64,000 bases of DNA from Taxillus chinensis (taxonomy: Eukaryota > Streptophyta > Magnoliopsida > Santalales > Loranthaceae), in assembly GCA_023512835.1 (NCBI GenBank), contig CM042089.1, positions 54,369,427-54,433,426 on the forward strand. Reading direction: 5' to 3'. Numbering within the stretch: the stretch's first letter is position 1; each line of letters starts with the position of its first letter. The translations under genes were made by a program, and so were the position numbers. The notes below the pieces were generated by a model. The model was not told where the DNA came from, did no database searches, and was given only the letters and a program-made list of their open reading frames with translations. Below are positions 55,304 through 64,000 of this stretch, one piece after another.

Positions 55304-55544
55304 ACGGTATCACCTAGATCCTTCTCATGAGTTGGACTATCGCAAAATAAACTTGGTAGATGATGGTGCCGTTGTTGAGATGCCGGCATAGATTTTGGAT
55401 AGGCGGGAGTAGGTGTTGCAGGGCAAGACAATCCCACTGGTCTGGGTGTTATGGCGACACCGAGGCATGGAGGAGCAGACTTGGGAGATAGAGAGCCAGA
55501 TGCAGGTTTTTCATCCTGAGTTGTTCGAGGACGATCAATCCTGA
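55304..55544 (+). pseudogene. pol: Tekay-like integrase C-terminus with chromodomain-like end
   Basis: Resumes the frame broken at 42125: YHLDPSHELDYRKINLVDDG, then a TAG after VVEMPA (55389-55391), a second TAG after ILDRRE (55410-55412), and IPLVWVLWRHRGMEEQTWEI and FHPELFEDDQS before TGA at 55542. The W-x-EEQTWE block resembles the Tekay-type chromodomain, thought to target integration to heterochromatin. Confidence 0.85.
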
Positions 55545-55776
55545 GGTGGGGAGGATGTGAAAACCTTGCCTGAGGTATGTGTTATGTTTTCTGCATTTGT
55601 TTTGTAGTTGTTTGTGGTTATGCTTGTTGTGCATTGCCTTGCACATGTGTGGTTGGTGATCATGTTGATGATCATGTTTTATGTTTTGTGGTGGTGCAGT
55701 GATGAGCTTGAATTTTGTGATGGCCTTTGGGCATGTGTTTTATTTTCGAGGACGAAAAGTCCTAAGGTGGGGAGGA
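55545..55776 (+). other. 3' untranslated part with duplicated polypurine tract
   Basis: GAGGTGGGGAGGATGT near 55543-55559 and AAGGTGGGGAGGATGT at 55764-55779. Both are followed by a GAAAAC/AAAGAC-like LTR start. The second is the functional polypurine tract before the 3' LTR. Confidence 0.65.
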
Positions 55777-56000
55777 TGTAAAGACTCGTGTTTGGGTAGT
55801 CTTGAGAGATAGTCATTCTATGGGAATGCAACTATCTGGACAGTTGTGTAGCCATCGATGTGAGTGTTTTGACTATAATTTGACTCAATTTGGAGTTCGT
55901 GACCTTGGAGGTCAATGCTTGTGGTCAGTTATTGATTTATTAACAGAAATGTAAATAGGGAGAGAGAGATATCTCCCAGCGTGTGGTGAGCGCATCTTTG

Positions 56001-56041
<41 letters not shown>

Positions 56042-56858
56042 TGAAGAGAGTTTGAAGCTTGGAGCTTGGAACTTGGAGTTTGGGGCAATTTGGGTCGTGG
56101 AGCTCTAAGAATCACTCTAGGTAGGTGCCCTTGACGTTCTTATCTTGATCTTGTCTTTGGATGCATGAATTTGTCTTGATTTATGACTATGAAATTGAGC
56201 ATGAATCCTAAGTTTTTGGGAAAATCAACTTTTGGGCTAGATTTGATGGTTTAGCATAAGATCTGTAGATTTGTGGTTTGATTTATATCAATCGGTATGT
56301 GTTTTTGAAATCAGTGGTTTGATACCTGTGTATTTCATGAGGGTTGAGAAGTCAACCATGGAAATCTAGATTTAGATCTAGATAGTTATATTTCGCATGT
56401 ATTTGTGGGTATTTTTGTTATTACTGTGCGATTTAGAGGCATTTAGGACGCATTTTGAGGTGGATATGGAAGTTTGTTGCGTAAAACGGGTGTTTGAGAG
56501 CGTCTGGGGGTCGTTAGGTTGATTCCAGATGAAGAACAGGTGAAAACGATGATGAACAGTATCCTAGGCGGACTATTGGGTCGAAAGGGCGAAGACCTGA
56601 AGATTTGGGTTGAAGGGTCGAAGATCCATAGTCGTAGGGTCGAAGGTCGTAGACCCGTAGTTGAGGGTCGAAGGTCGTAAATCCGTAGGCGCAGGGTCGA
56701 AGGGCGGAGACCCGTAGCCGAAGGGTCGAAGGTCGTAGACCCATAGTTAAGGGTCGAACGCTGGAGGGTCAAAGGTCGAAGACCAGAAGTGTTGAAGATT
56801 TGTAGACCCGTAGTCGAGGGTCGAAGGAGAGCTTCGAGTCTTCGAGGCTGGGTTACGA
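55777..56858 (+). repeat. 3' LTR of the Tekay-like element (cut on the right)
   Basis: TGTAAAGACTCGTGTTTGGG start; GA tracts at about 55958-55967 and 56005-56038; GTCGAAG minisatellite at 56577-56846. It is cut at 56859 by the minus-strand gypsy. Confidence 0.85.
56577..56846. repeat. GGGTCGAAGGTCGTAG minisatellite
   Basis: GGGTCGAAGGTCGTAGACCC-like units, period about 20-40 bases. Same core as the arrays in the copia LTRs and at 483-760. Confidence 0.8.
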
Positions 56859-58643
56859 TGTCACGCCCCGGATTTCCAACCCGAGGAGACCGGAACGTGA
56901 CCCTCCCTTTATCCGGGTTTGGATAAAGGGGTTAGAATACAATGTACGCATCACATTTTATATTCAGAGACAAAACCAAATATTTATTAAGTTCAAACAT
57001 TACATTTATTACATTAAACTCCACATTACAAGATCTCCCCACTGGGGTTACAAAGTTCATAAAAACAACAAAATTCAAGAACAATAAGCAAGCCACAAGT
57101 AGGTCTTCCTTGGTTCCCACCTAACGCCTGTAGGTCCCTGTAAGAAAACAACATGATAGGAGGGGTGAGCAACCACAGCTCAGTAAGGATCATGTCTCCC
57201 CGACCCATCCCATGCTCCTATAATCTACATGTGGACGTGCACAAGTGCAGTGTAGTGACAACAAGGTACAAGCAGTTTATAATCCAGTCAAGCATCAACA
57301 CACAAGTCACATGTACAACTTTTGCCACAGCCACACAGGCTATCATGTCCATAGCCACACAGGGTAACATTTACAATTCCAGGCTTCCATAGCCACCGGG
57401 TTCTATGAAATAGGCCCGAGCTTCCATAGCTACCGGGTTTCACAGAACAGTCCCGAGCTTCCACAGCTACCGTGTTTCACAAAACAGTCCCGAGCTTCCA
57501 CAGCTACCGGGTTTCACAAAACAGTCCCGAGCTTCCACAGCTACCGGGTTTCACAAAACACAGCACACATAGCCACACATAGTCACACAGACATAACATC
57601 AAACACTTAGCATGTATAGCCTCACAGGTATAAAACCAAACACTTGGTGTGCATAACTTCACAGACACAGTATCGAACATGTAGCGTGCATACATTCATA
57701 GGCTCATGAACCCAGCCGCACAGGCATTTTCTCAAACATGTAACGGGCATATACACCCAAGCATTTTGTCAAACATGTAACAGGCATGTCACACAGGCAT
57801 TTTATTGAACACTTTACATGCATCACACTAACACCTGAAACACACCAAAAACGCCATTAAAGGCCAACATCCATATAGGAGATCACACTTATATGGATTT
57901 ACATATATAATATATATACAAGCAGGTATAAACCATAATCTACCCAAGACCCTAGAATAGAGAGAGATCAGGAAGGACAAAACCCCTACCTTAAAGTAGA
58001 TCCTCCTTGCTCCCGCGCTAGATGCCGTCCTCCCCACACAAGACACTCCAGCAGCAACCAGCAACTCCCTTTCCTTCCCTCTCTCTAGCTCTCTCTCTCT
58101 CTACGACGGCTGCAGCAGCTGAAGAGAACCCTAAACCTAAAACAAGGAGTCTTCACCTCTTTATATAGACAACTCAAACCCCAAAACGACATAGTTTTGA
58201 TTAAATGAATCCCAGCATCAAAATGACGTAGTTTTGATGACAGACTACAACCTTTTTGCAACACACAGGAGAAAGCACTCATAATTTCACCATGGTCCTT
58301 TAGCAAAAGAGGATCAGAACAACAAAACAAAGGTAATGGAGGCTGCACGTGAGAAAGCATTCTCACGTGCATTCTCACGAGCACCTCCAAAAGCTCTAGA
58401 ATTTCACCACAAGCCTTGGAACAACATCAGGAAGGCTCCTATGCAAAAATCTCCTTGCACGTGAAAAGCATTCTCACGTGCACTGCCAATTGGGCTCAAA
58501 CTTTGCCTCTTGCTTGCTTTTCAACATGCAAGATGATTAAGTCAAAGTGTGTGGAAAGAAAACTCCCTAAGACCCTACAATTTCCACCCAAAACGGCAAA
58601 ACTGTGACACACTCCTCACATCCCAAAAATACGGGTCATTACA
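56859..58643 (-). repeat. 3' LTR of the minus-strand gypsy element
   Basis: 1785 bp by its termini TGTCACGCCCC and GGGTCATTACA on the plus strand (TGTAA...GTGACA when reversed). Contains 36-37-bp tandem repeats at 57382-57558. Confidence 0.8.
57382..57558. repeat. Five-copy 36-37-bp tandem repeat
   Basis: CGAGCTTCCACAGCTACCGG plus GTTTCACAAAACAGTCC is repeated, starting near 57382, 57418, 57455, 57492 and 57529. Weaker CACAGGCAT/TAGCCACACA repeats surround it. Confidence 0.92.
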
Positions 58644-58657
58644 TCCCCTCCCCCTTA
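58644..58657 (-). other. Polypurine tract of the minus-strand gypsy
   Basis: On the minus strand, AAGGGGGAGGGGA directly precedes the LTR start TGTAATGACC. Confidence 0.8.
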
Positions 58658-58924
58658 AAACTTTTCGTCCTCGAAAAGAGACAACATGCGAGGAAAACAA
58701 CACAGCAAGCCACAACACCCTAATGGGTCATACACCGCCCATTGTACACAATAGCACATAACACAGTGCCACCACAATCTATAACCACATGTATTACAAT
58801 CCATGGAAACATCCACGTTACAAATACCCATCTTAAGCACATTTTATTAACACATTCAATACAAATAAAAGTGAAAAGTCGGAAGGAAACATAAATACAC
58901 CAGCCAACAGCCACCCCACCACCC

Positions 58925-60110
58925 TTAAGAGTGTTCGTCCTCGAACAATTCTGGGTGTTGCTCACGCATCAAAGACTCCTGTTCCCAAGTCTCCTCCTCA
59001 ATGCCACGGTGCTGCCACAGTACGCGAACCAAAGGAATAACACGACCACGCAAAAGCTTCTCCCGCCGATCTAGGATACAGATAGGGGCCTCAACAACGG
59101 ACATGTCATCCTCAATAGCCAATGTCCCCCAATCGATCACATGAGTGGGGTCAGGATGATACTTCCTCAACTGGGACACGTGGAACACATTGTGCACGCG
59201 ACTCAATCGCGGTGGCAATGCTAACCGATAAGCTACAGGCCCCACACAAGTTATAACTTCAAAAGGACCAATGAACCAGGGAGAGAGTTTGGAACCTCTC
59301 CCAAAGCGCCGATGTCCACGTCATGGAGAGACACGAAGAAACACATGATCTCCCACAAAAAACTCCAAAGGTCGCCGCCGCTGATCCACATAGGATTTCT
59401 GCCGACTCTGAGCTGATAACAACCGCTGACAAATCAACTTAACCTTCTCAGTAGCCTCTTGAACCAACTGTGGTCCCAAGAGAGCTGTTTCCCCCACTTC
59501 GGTCCAACACAAAGGTGATCGACACGGCCATCCATACAATGCCTCAAAAGGAGCCATCCCAATGGATGCCTGAAAACTGTTGTTGTAGGCAAACTTCACC
59601 AAAGGAAGGTGAGTTGCCCACGAACCCCCAAAATCTAACACATGGCCCGAACATGCCTCGTAACATCGTCCTCCAAAGTCTGATTCGTCCTCTTTGTCCC
59701 TAGCCTCCACTACCGCCTCTCAGGGTGAATAGGTGGTACTCAAGTTAAGCTTTGTCCCCATAGCCCCCGATGGAATCCCGCTCGCGGACAGCAAGAAAAT
59801 AGGCCGACTTAGTCAGCCGGTCCACAATCACCCAAATCATGTCCTTTCGCCCAGCGGTGGGTGGAAGTCCAGTTACAAAGTCCATCGCTATGTGGTCTCA
59901 CTTCCACTAGGCTACTGGCAACGGATGTAACATGCCTACCGGCCTCTGGTGATCAGCCTTCACTTGTTGACAAGTGAGGCACCTCGAAACAAAAGCAGCT
60001 ATATCTCGTTTCATCCCAGGACACCAAAAGTGTCCCCGAAGTACATGATACATCTTGGTACCCCCTGATGCACAGCAAGCCTAGACTGATGAAACTCCCT
60101 CATTACCTCA
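58925..60110 (-). pseudogene. pol: Gypsy integrase with chromodomain-like C-terminus
   Basis: Minus strand. The first catalytic Asp is in MDFVTGLPPTAGRKDMIW near 59880. LVKFAYNNSFQASIGMAPFE and PCRSPLCWTEVGETALLGPQ lie at 59321-59640. [20 protein letters not shown] and [20 protein letters not shown] follow at 59100-59245. The chromodomain-like end [20 protein letters not shown] stops near 58925. The segment with the second Asp and Glu (about 59700-59780) is scrambled, with a frame change and a stop. Confidence 0.85.
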
Positions 60111-60175
60111 TCTCGAAGAGAAGAAGCCACTACTAGCCGCCCCTGAAAAGACAACTCAAGCTCAGGACCCTCTAT

Positions 60176-60830
60176 CTAGTCTGCAGATAGCTCACCAGCC
60201 TCGATACGGGCACGGAGAACTACACACTCAATGTCACCCAATTGTCCCTCTCGGACGCGCTGGTACAACTCAGGCACAACAACCAGAGGACTCAGGACTG
60301 TCCCACCATCACGAACAACAGGCTGCAACTGCAACATCACCAACTGCTCCATCAGCTTCCACTCTCTCACGGCCACCTCAGCCTTCCTTTTTCTGCTCAG
60401 CGCGTTAGCCACAACATTACCCTTGCCCGGGGTATAGGCAAGAGTAAAGTCAAAGGTCTGCAAATACTCCACCCATCTTCTCTGCCTCAAATTCAAGTCC
60501 TTCTGAGTAAAAATGTGCTGAAGGCTCTTGTGGTCAGAAAACACAATGAACTTCTCCCCCAAAAGGTAATGTTGCCAACTTTTCAAGGCAAAGATGACAG
60601 CCGCCAACTCAAGATCATGAGTAGGATAGTTCTGCTCATGAGGCTTCAGCTGCCTCGACCCATAAGCTACCACACTGTGCTCCTGCATAAGCACACACCC
60701 CAAGCCAACCCTGGACGCATCACAATATACCTCATATGGGATATCCTCCCGAGGTAACCTCAACACCGGTGCAGTGGTCAAACGGGTTTTGAGAGCCTCA
60801 AACGCCTACTGACACTTGTCAGTCCACTCA
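60176..60830 (-). pseudogene. pol: Gypsy RNase H (open, 201 codons)
   Basis: [60 protein letters not shown] and [20 protein letters not shown], all in order. The catalytic Asp, Glu and Asp are kept, unlike in the Tekay-like copy at 40148-41116. A TAG (60809) separates it from RT. Confidence 0.9.
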
Positions 60831-61700
60831 AATTTCACTCCCTTCCGGGTCAACGCCATCATAGGAGCTGCCAAATGGGAGAATCCCTCTACAAAACGAC
60901 GGTAATAGCCTGCCAAGCCAAGAAAACTACGAATCTCGAAAACATTAGTTGACCTCTCCCATGATGCTACAGCCTCAATCTTGGATGGGTCCACCCTAAC
61001 TCCCTCAGCGGACACCACATGGCCAAGGAAATGAACCTCCTGCATCCAAAACTCACATTTGCTAAATTTAGCAAATAACTGTTGGTCGCTCAAGGTTTAC
61101 AACACTGTTGCCAGATGCTCCACATGCTCCCTCTCGGTCTTGGAATATACCGAGATATCGTCAATAAACACCACCACGAACGAATCTAAGTATGGGGCAA
61201 AGACTTGGTTCATCAAATGCATAAACACTGCCGGCGCATTAGTGAGCCTGAAAGGCATCACTACCCATTCATAGTGCCCATAACTGCAGCGAAAAGCAGT
61301 CTTAGGGATGTCTTCCTCCCTAACCCTCTACTGATGATACCCCGATCGTAGGTCTATCTTGGAAAACCACCGGGCTCCACTCAACTAGTCAAACAGGTCA
61401 TCTATCTGAGGCAAAGGGTACTTGTTCTTTACAGTCACTGAGTTCAGCTTCCTATAGTCGATGCAAAGGAGTAGCGTGCCATCTGCCTTCTTTGCAAAGA
61501 GCACCAGAGCACCCCAGGGTCAGGTACTCGGTCTGATATACCCCTGCTCCCCCAACTCCTCTATTTGCCTCTGCAGCTCCCTCAGCTCGGCTGGCCCCAT
61601 ACGATATGCTACTTGAGAGATTGGGCCAGTCCCCGGTACCAACTCAATGGTGAACTCTACACTCCTCTTAGGAGGTAAACTCCTCAACTGGCCAGGAAAG
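60806..61700 (-). pseudogene. pol: Gypsy reverse transcriptase (broken upstream of 61093)
   Basis: [20 protein letters not shown] and [20 protein letters not shown] at 60806-61093 are the thumb. Upstream, the minus strand at about 61145-61180 encodes FIDDISVYS, the active-site box with both Asp intact. About 61250-61470 holds the remainder of the palm with several stops. Confidence 0.85.
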
Positions 61701-61849
61701 ACATCCTGAGATTAGTCAACAACTGCTGGCCACACTTTCTTTTCCACTTTTCTCTCCTCAGCAAAGGTCAGGGCTGCCAACCTGTGGGTGATGGCACCCC
61801 ACTAGTCCAACACTGGCCCAGCCCGACTCTCCTCACAGTCCCACTCCCC

Positions 61850-62275
61850 CTACAGGGTGCAAGAGGTCCCTGCAGGTGTCACGAAGGATACACGCCGCCG
61901 ATAACAGTCTATCTTGGCCTGGAAAGCGATAAGCCAATCCATACCAAAGATCAAGTCAAAAATACGCAAGGGCATTACATGTAAGTCGAAGCTTAGCTCC
62001 ACACTTCCTATGGTTAACACACAGTTACGGCAAACACGCCGCACTTCAATCATACCTCCCACTGGAGACTTAACAACTAGGGGCTTCGCTGCCTCCACAC
62101 AAGTCAACCCCAAGCTATCTATCACAAGCTCAGCAACAAAAGAACACGATGCACCCGTATCGTAAAGAACAGAAGCTAATGTATGGGAGATCAAAAGGGT
62201 ACCTCTAACCACTGATGGTCCTGCCCCACCCTCCGCCGGTGGGGGTGGTAGCTCAGCCTCCTCCTGGTACGTCAC
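61850..62275 (-). pseudogene. pol: Gypsy aspartic protease (open, 141 codons)
   Basis: LASVLYDTGASCSFVAELVI has the DTGA active site, followed by LRIFDLIFGMDWLIAFQAKI. Both are standard for gypsy protease. Located between gag and RT on the minus strand; the segment is intact in itself. Confidence 0.88.
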
Positions 62276-63085
62276 CTCCAGCGCAAACAGCCTCCCTTGG
62301 CCTGTGCCACTGGTCGGCTCACTCGCTGGGCGCTTCTCGCCAAGACTGCCTCCAGCTTCAGCCTGCTGTCGCTCTGGCCTCCCCTGAGATCCGATTTGGC
62401 TAGATCCTGGCTGGCTGGCCTACCACTGACGAGCTGGCCTCTCAGCTGGTGTATGGAAGCTAGCATCACTCCTCATGCTGGATGCCACGCCTCCTGCTCC
62501 CCTATTGCCACTCCTGCACAGCCGGCTCAAGTGGCCCTCTCGCCCACAGCTGTTGCATTTCCAGTCTTTCTTTGGACACTCCCTCCTAAAGTGGCCTTGC
62601 TCCACACAGCAATGACAACCGCTGGGGAGACCTCCGGATGGACCCCCCGGCCCCCCCCCCCCCGGGCCCCTAGACCTCCCTGGGTGTACCGATGCCGTCC
62701 CCTCGTGGAAGGAACTATTGTCCCTCTCTTCGGTCTTGGGCCTCTTGGGTCCCGAATCACGTTCAGATCCGCCCTGCAACTGGCGACCTTGATGGGCCTG
62801 CCTGCCATCATCCAGCTCTCCCTCAGCGATACGAGCCGTCTCCACAACCTCAGCATAAGTCCTCAAGCGCAAGATCGCCACTCTCTGCATAAGGGCTGGC
62901 CTAAGGCCCAAAGTGAACTTGTGGGCCTTTAGGTCCTCCTTTGCCACAGTCTCAGGGGCAAACCTACTCAAGCTCCGAAACTCTCGCTCATACTCAGGTA
63001 CCGTCCTTGATCCTTGCCTCAAGCTGCCAAACTCTTCCCTCTTCTGCCACCTCAAAGACTCCGGGAAGAACTCATCATGGTGACC
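62276..63085 (-). pseudogene. gag: Gypsy gag C-terminal part with two zinc knuckles
   Basis: The minus-strand frame at 62420-63085 contains FFPESLRWQKREEFGSLRQG, FRSLSRFAPETVAKEDLKAH and FTLGLRPALMQRVAILRLRT (capsid). Two CCHC boxes follow: CHCCVEQGHFRREC and CNSCGREGHLSRLC near 62520-62610. A poly-C run of about 16 bases at about 62647-62663 (Gly/Pro-rich linker) precedes them. The N-terminal part is cut off at 63086. Confidence 0.88.
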
Positions 63086-64000
63086 TGAATAAATTGTGTC
63101 TATAGGTTTTGCAGCAAGTGCATTGGTCAAGTAATAAAATGGAGTATTGCGACCCCGGTTGTCGAACCCACAGGGAGGTAGCTAATGCTGTTAAGCAGCA
63201 AACACTAAGTTAACAAGTTAATTTTATGTCTGGACAATTGATTTTTGTTGTGCAAATAGTTTGAACGAAAAGTGATTAAATCAGAATGTTGGCAAGCTGT
63301 TGGTAAAGAAATTTCAGTGATTAAGGATCTAGGGTCACAATGTTTACCACCCAATCAATTGTAATAGTCTGGTTATGGCTCTTGTTCTTGATTTACGTTC
63401 TAGTTCATGTTCATGTTGATTATCTCCTGCTTATCTTACATTTGGTCCATGCTAAGATAGATTTAAGGCTTTTATCCCATTTGGTCCATGTAAATAAAAG
63501 TGATCAAGGTAGATAAACAATCTAATAGTTGCAGACTTGGTCCATCATATAATATTAAATCTAATTCACTAGTGTTCCACCCTAGACAAGGGCTAAGATT
63601 ACCTAATTATGCATAAACTAGGCATATCCATTCAAGAAAGTGAATTAAACAAGAACTGAATTCTATTTTATTGAACAACCATAACCATACTGAATACAAT
63701 AGATTGGGGGCTACATTGCTCCCCTAGACTAACAAAACTACTCCATAATCATGACAAAAGCAATAGAAATTATAAGAAAGAACATGATTACAGTACCAGG
63801 ACAATAAAGGAAGAACCCAAGATGAACCAGGACTCCAGCCTCCAAAGACTCCGGCGTCTGTTGCCCCAAATCACTCCTTGCCAAGGACAATCCGATCTTT
63901 TAACAATGGCTATAGCTCTTTTTCAGAACTCAGATCTGATTCTCTCACTCAAGATGCTTTACAATGCCTCCAAAACCCCCTATTTATAGGATTTAGTGGG
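63086..64000 (-). mobile_element. Athila-like LTR on the minus strand (partial)
   Basis: On the minus strand it carries CTCCCTGTGGGTTCGAC (63161-63176) and GTCTAGGGGAGCAATGTAGC (about 63712-63731), both present in the Athila LTRs at 42961/43521 and 54624/55183, in the same order. It starts TGAATAAATTG on the plus strand after TGACC (63081-63085, possible target site). The other end lies beyond the window. Confidence 0.75.

Larger units (their letters stand above)
38677..56858 (+). mobile_element. Tekay-like Ty3/gypsy element, split by the Athila element and cut on the right
   Basis: Matching LTR starts TGTAAAGACT at 38677 and 55777. The 5' LTR is cut at about 38998 and joined directly to the protease, so gag is deleted. 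Protease, RT, RNase H and integrase follow to 42125. Integrase resumes at 55304 with its chromodomain-like end. The 3' LTR is cut at 56859 by another gypsy element. The integrase C-terminus resembles the Tekay/Del clade of chromoviruses. Target site GTTAT at 38672-38676; the other copy is not in the window. Confidence 0.88.
56859..63085 (-). mobile_element. Tekay-like gypsy element on the minus strand (5' end outside the window)
   Basis: The 3' LTR is at 56859-58643 (minus: TGTAATGACCCG...GGGGCGTGACA) with a polypurine tract beside it. Integrase with chromodomain-like end, RNase H, RT, protease and gag follow at rising coordinates. Gag is cut at 63086 by an Athila-like LTR. Related to, but diverged from, the Tekay-like element at 38677. 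TACGA (56854-56858) would be its target site. Confidence 0.9.

Noticed and set aside
62297..62932. 211-codon plus-strand ORF
   Set aside because: Antisense shadow of the minus-strand gag, whose capsid and zinc knuckles are clear.

Overview
This window is plant nuclear DNA, almost certainly from an angiosperm. It is built of nested LTR retrotransposons. I found no host gene, tRNA, rRNA or prokaryotic feature. The evidence is diagnostic plant lineages (SIRE-type Ty1/copia, Athila-type and chromovirus Ty3/gypsy, Tat/Ogre-like LTR pieces), plant tRNA primer-binding sites, and AT-rich spacers. I cannot name the species.

Layout, left to right. 1-2709: an LTR-like block, a GTCGAAG-type minisatellite, AT-rich spacer, and a 464-bp hAT-type MITE (1812-2275) with a perfect 8-bp target duplication. 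2710-11822: a Tat/Ogre-like LTR split by a chromovirus on the minus strand (4811-10476; two LTRs, TSD CTTTG). 11823-15061: non-coding remnants, including a copia-LTR-like stretch and the end of a SIRE-related LTR on the minus strand. 15062-30347: a 15.3-kb SIRE-type copia element (TSD CACAA) whose gag is split by a 2.55-kb solo LTR (17471-20023, TSD CGTTC). 30348-32558: the other half of the minus-strand SIRE LTR, then a minus-strand Tat/Ogre-like LTR. From 32559: a second copia element with a solo LTR of its own family inside (35680-37620). It is interrupted at 38677 by a Tekay-like gypsy element, whose integrase gene is split by a 13.2-kb Athila-type element (42126-55303, TSD ACGGT). The Tekay element's 3' LTR is cut at 56859 by another Tekay-like gypsy on the minus strand. 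That element's gag is cut at 63086 by an Athila-like LTR running off the window.

Most exciting result: the SIRE-type copia element and the Athila-type gypsy element, from different superfamilies, each carry a large accessory ORF between pol and the 3' LTR, at the env-like position. Both ORFs have the same architecture: an N-terminal domain resembling the plant transposon-protein family, a coiled-coil and Pro/Ala-rich middle, and a C-terminal Ulp1/C48-type cysteine protease domain with recognisable His and Gln-Cys motifs. Both start about 115-125 bp downstream of a TATA-like box. In the Athila element that TATA box follows a cluster of GCACGYYATA-type motifs that also occur upstream of the TATA box in its own LTRs. 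I infer an independently promoted deSUMOylase-like accessory gene that moved between superfamilies.

Most coding regions are decayed. Premature stops are strongly biased to TAG, and several catalytic Asp-to-Asn changes are G-to-A, which fits deamination of methylated cytosine in silenced elements. The longest open frames left are Athila pol (46556-48766), the SIRE RT block (23069-24268), the SIRE gag C-part (20029-21183) and the middle of the Athila accessory ORF (50494-51813).
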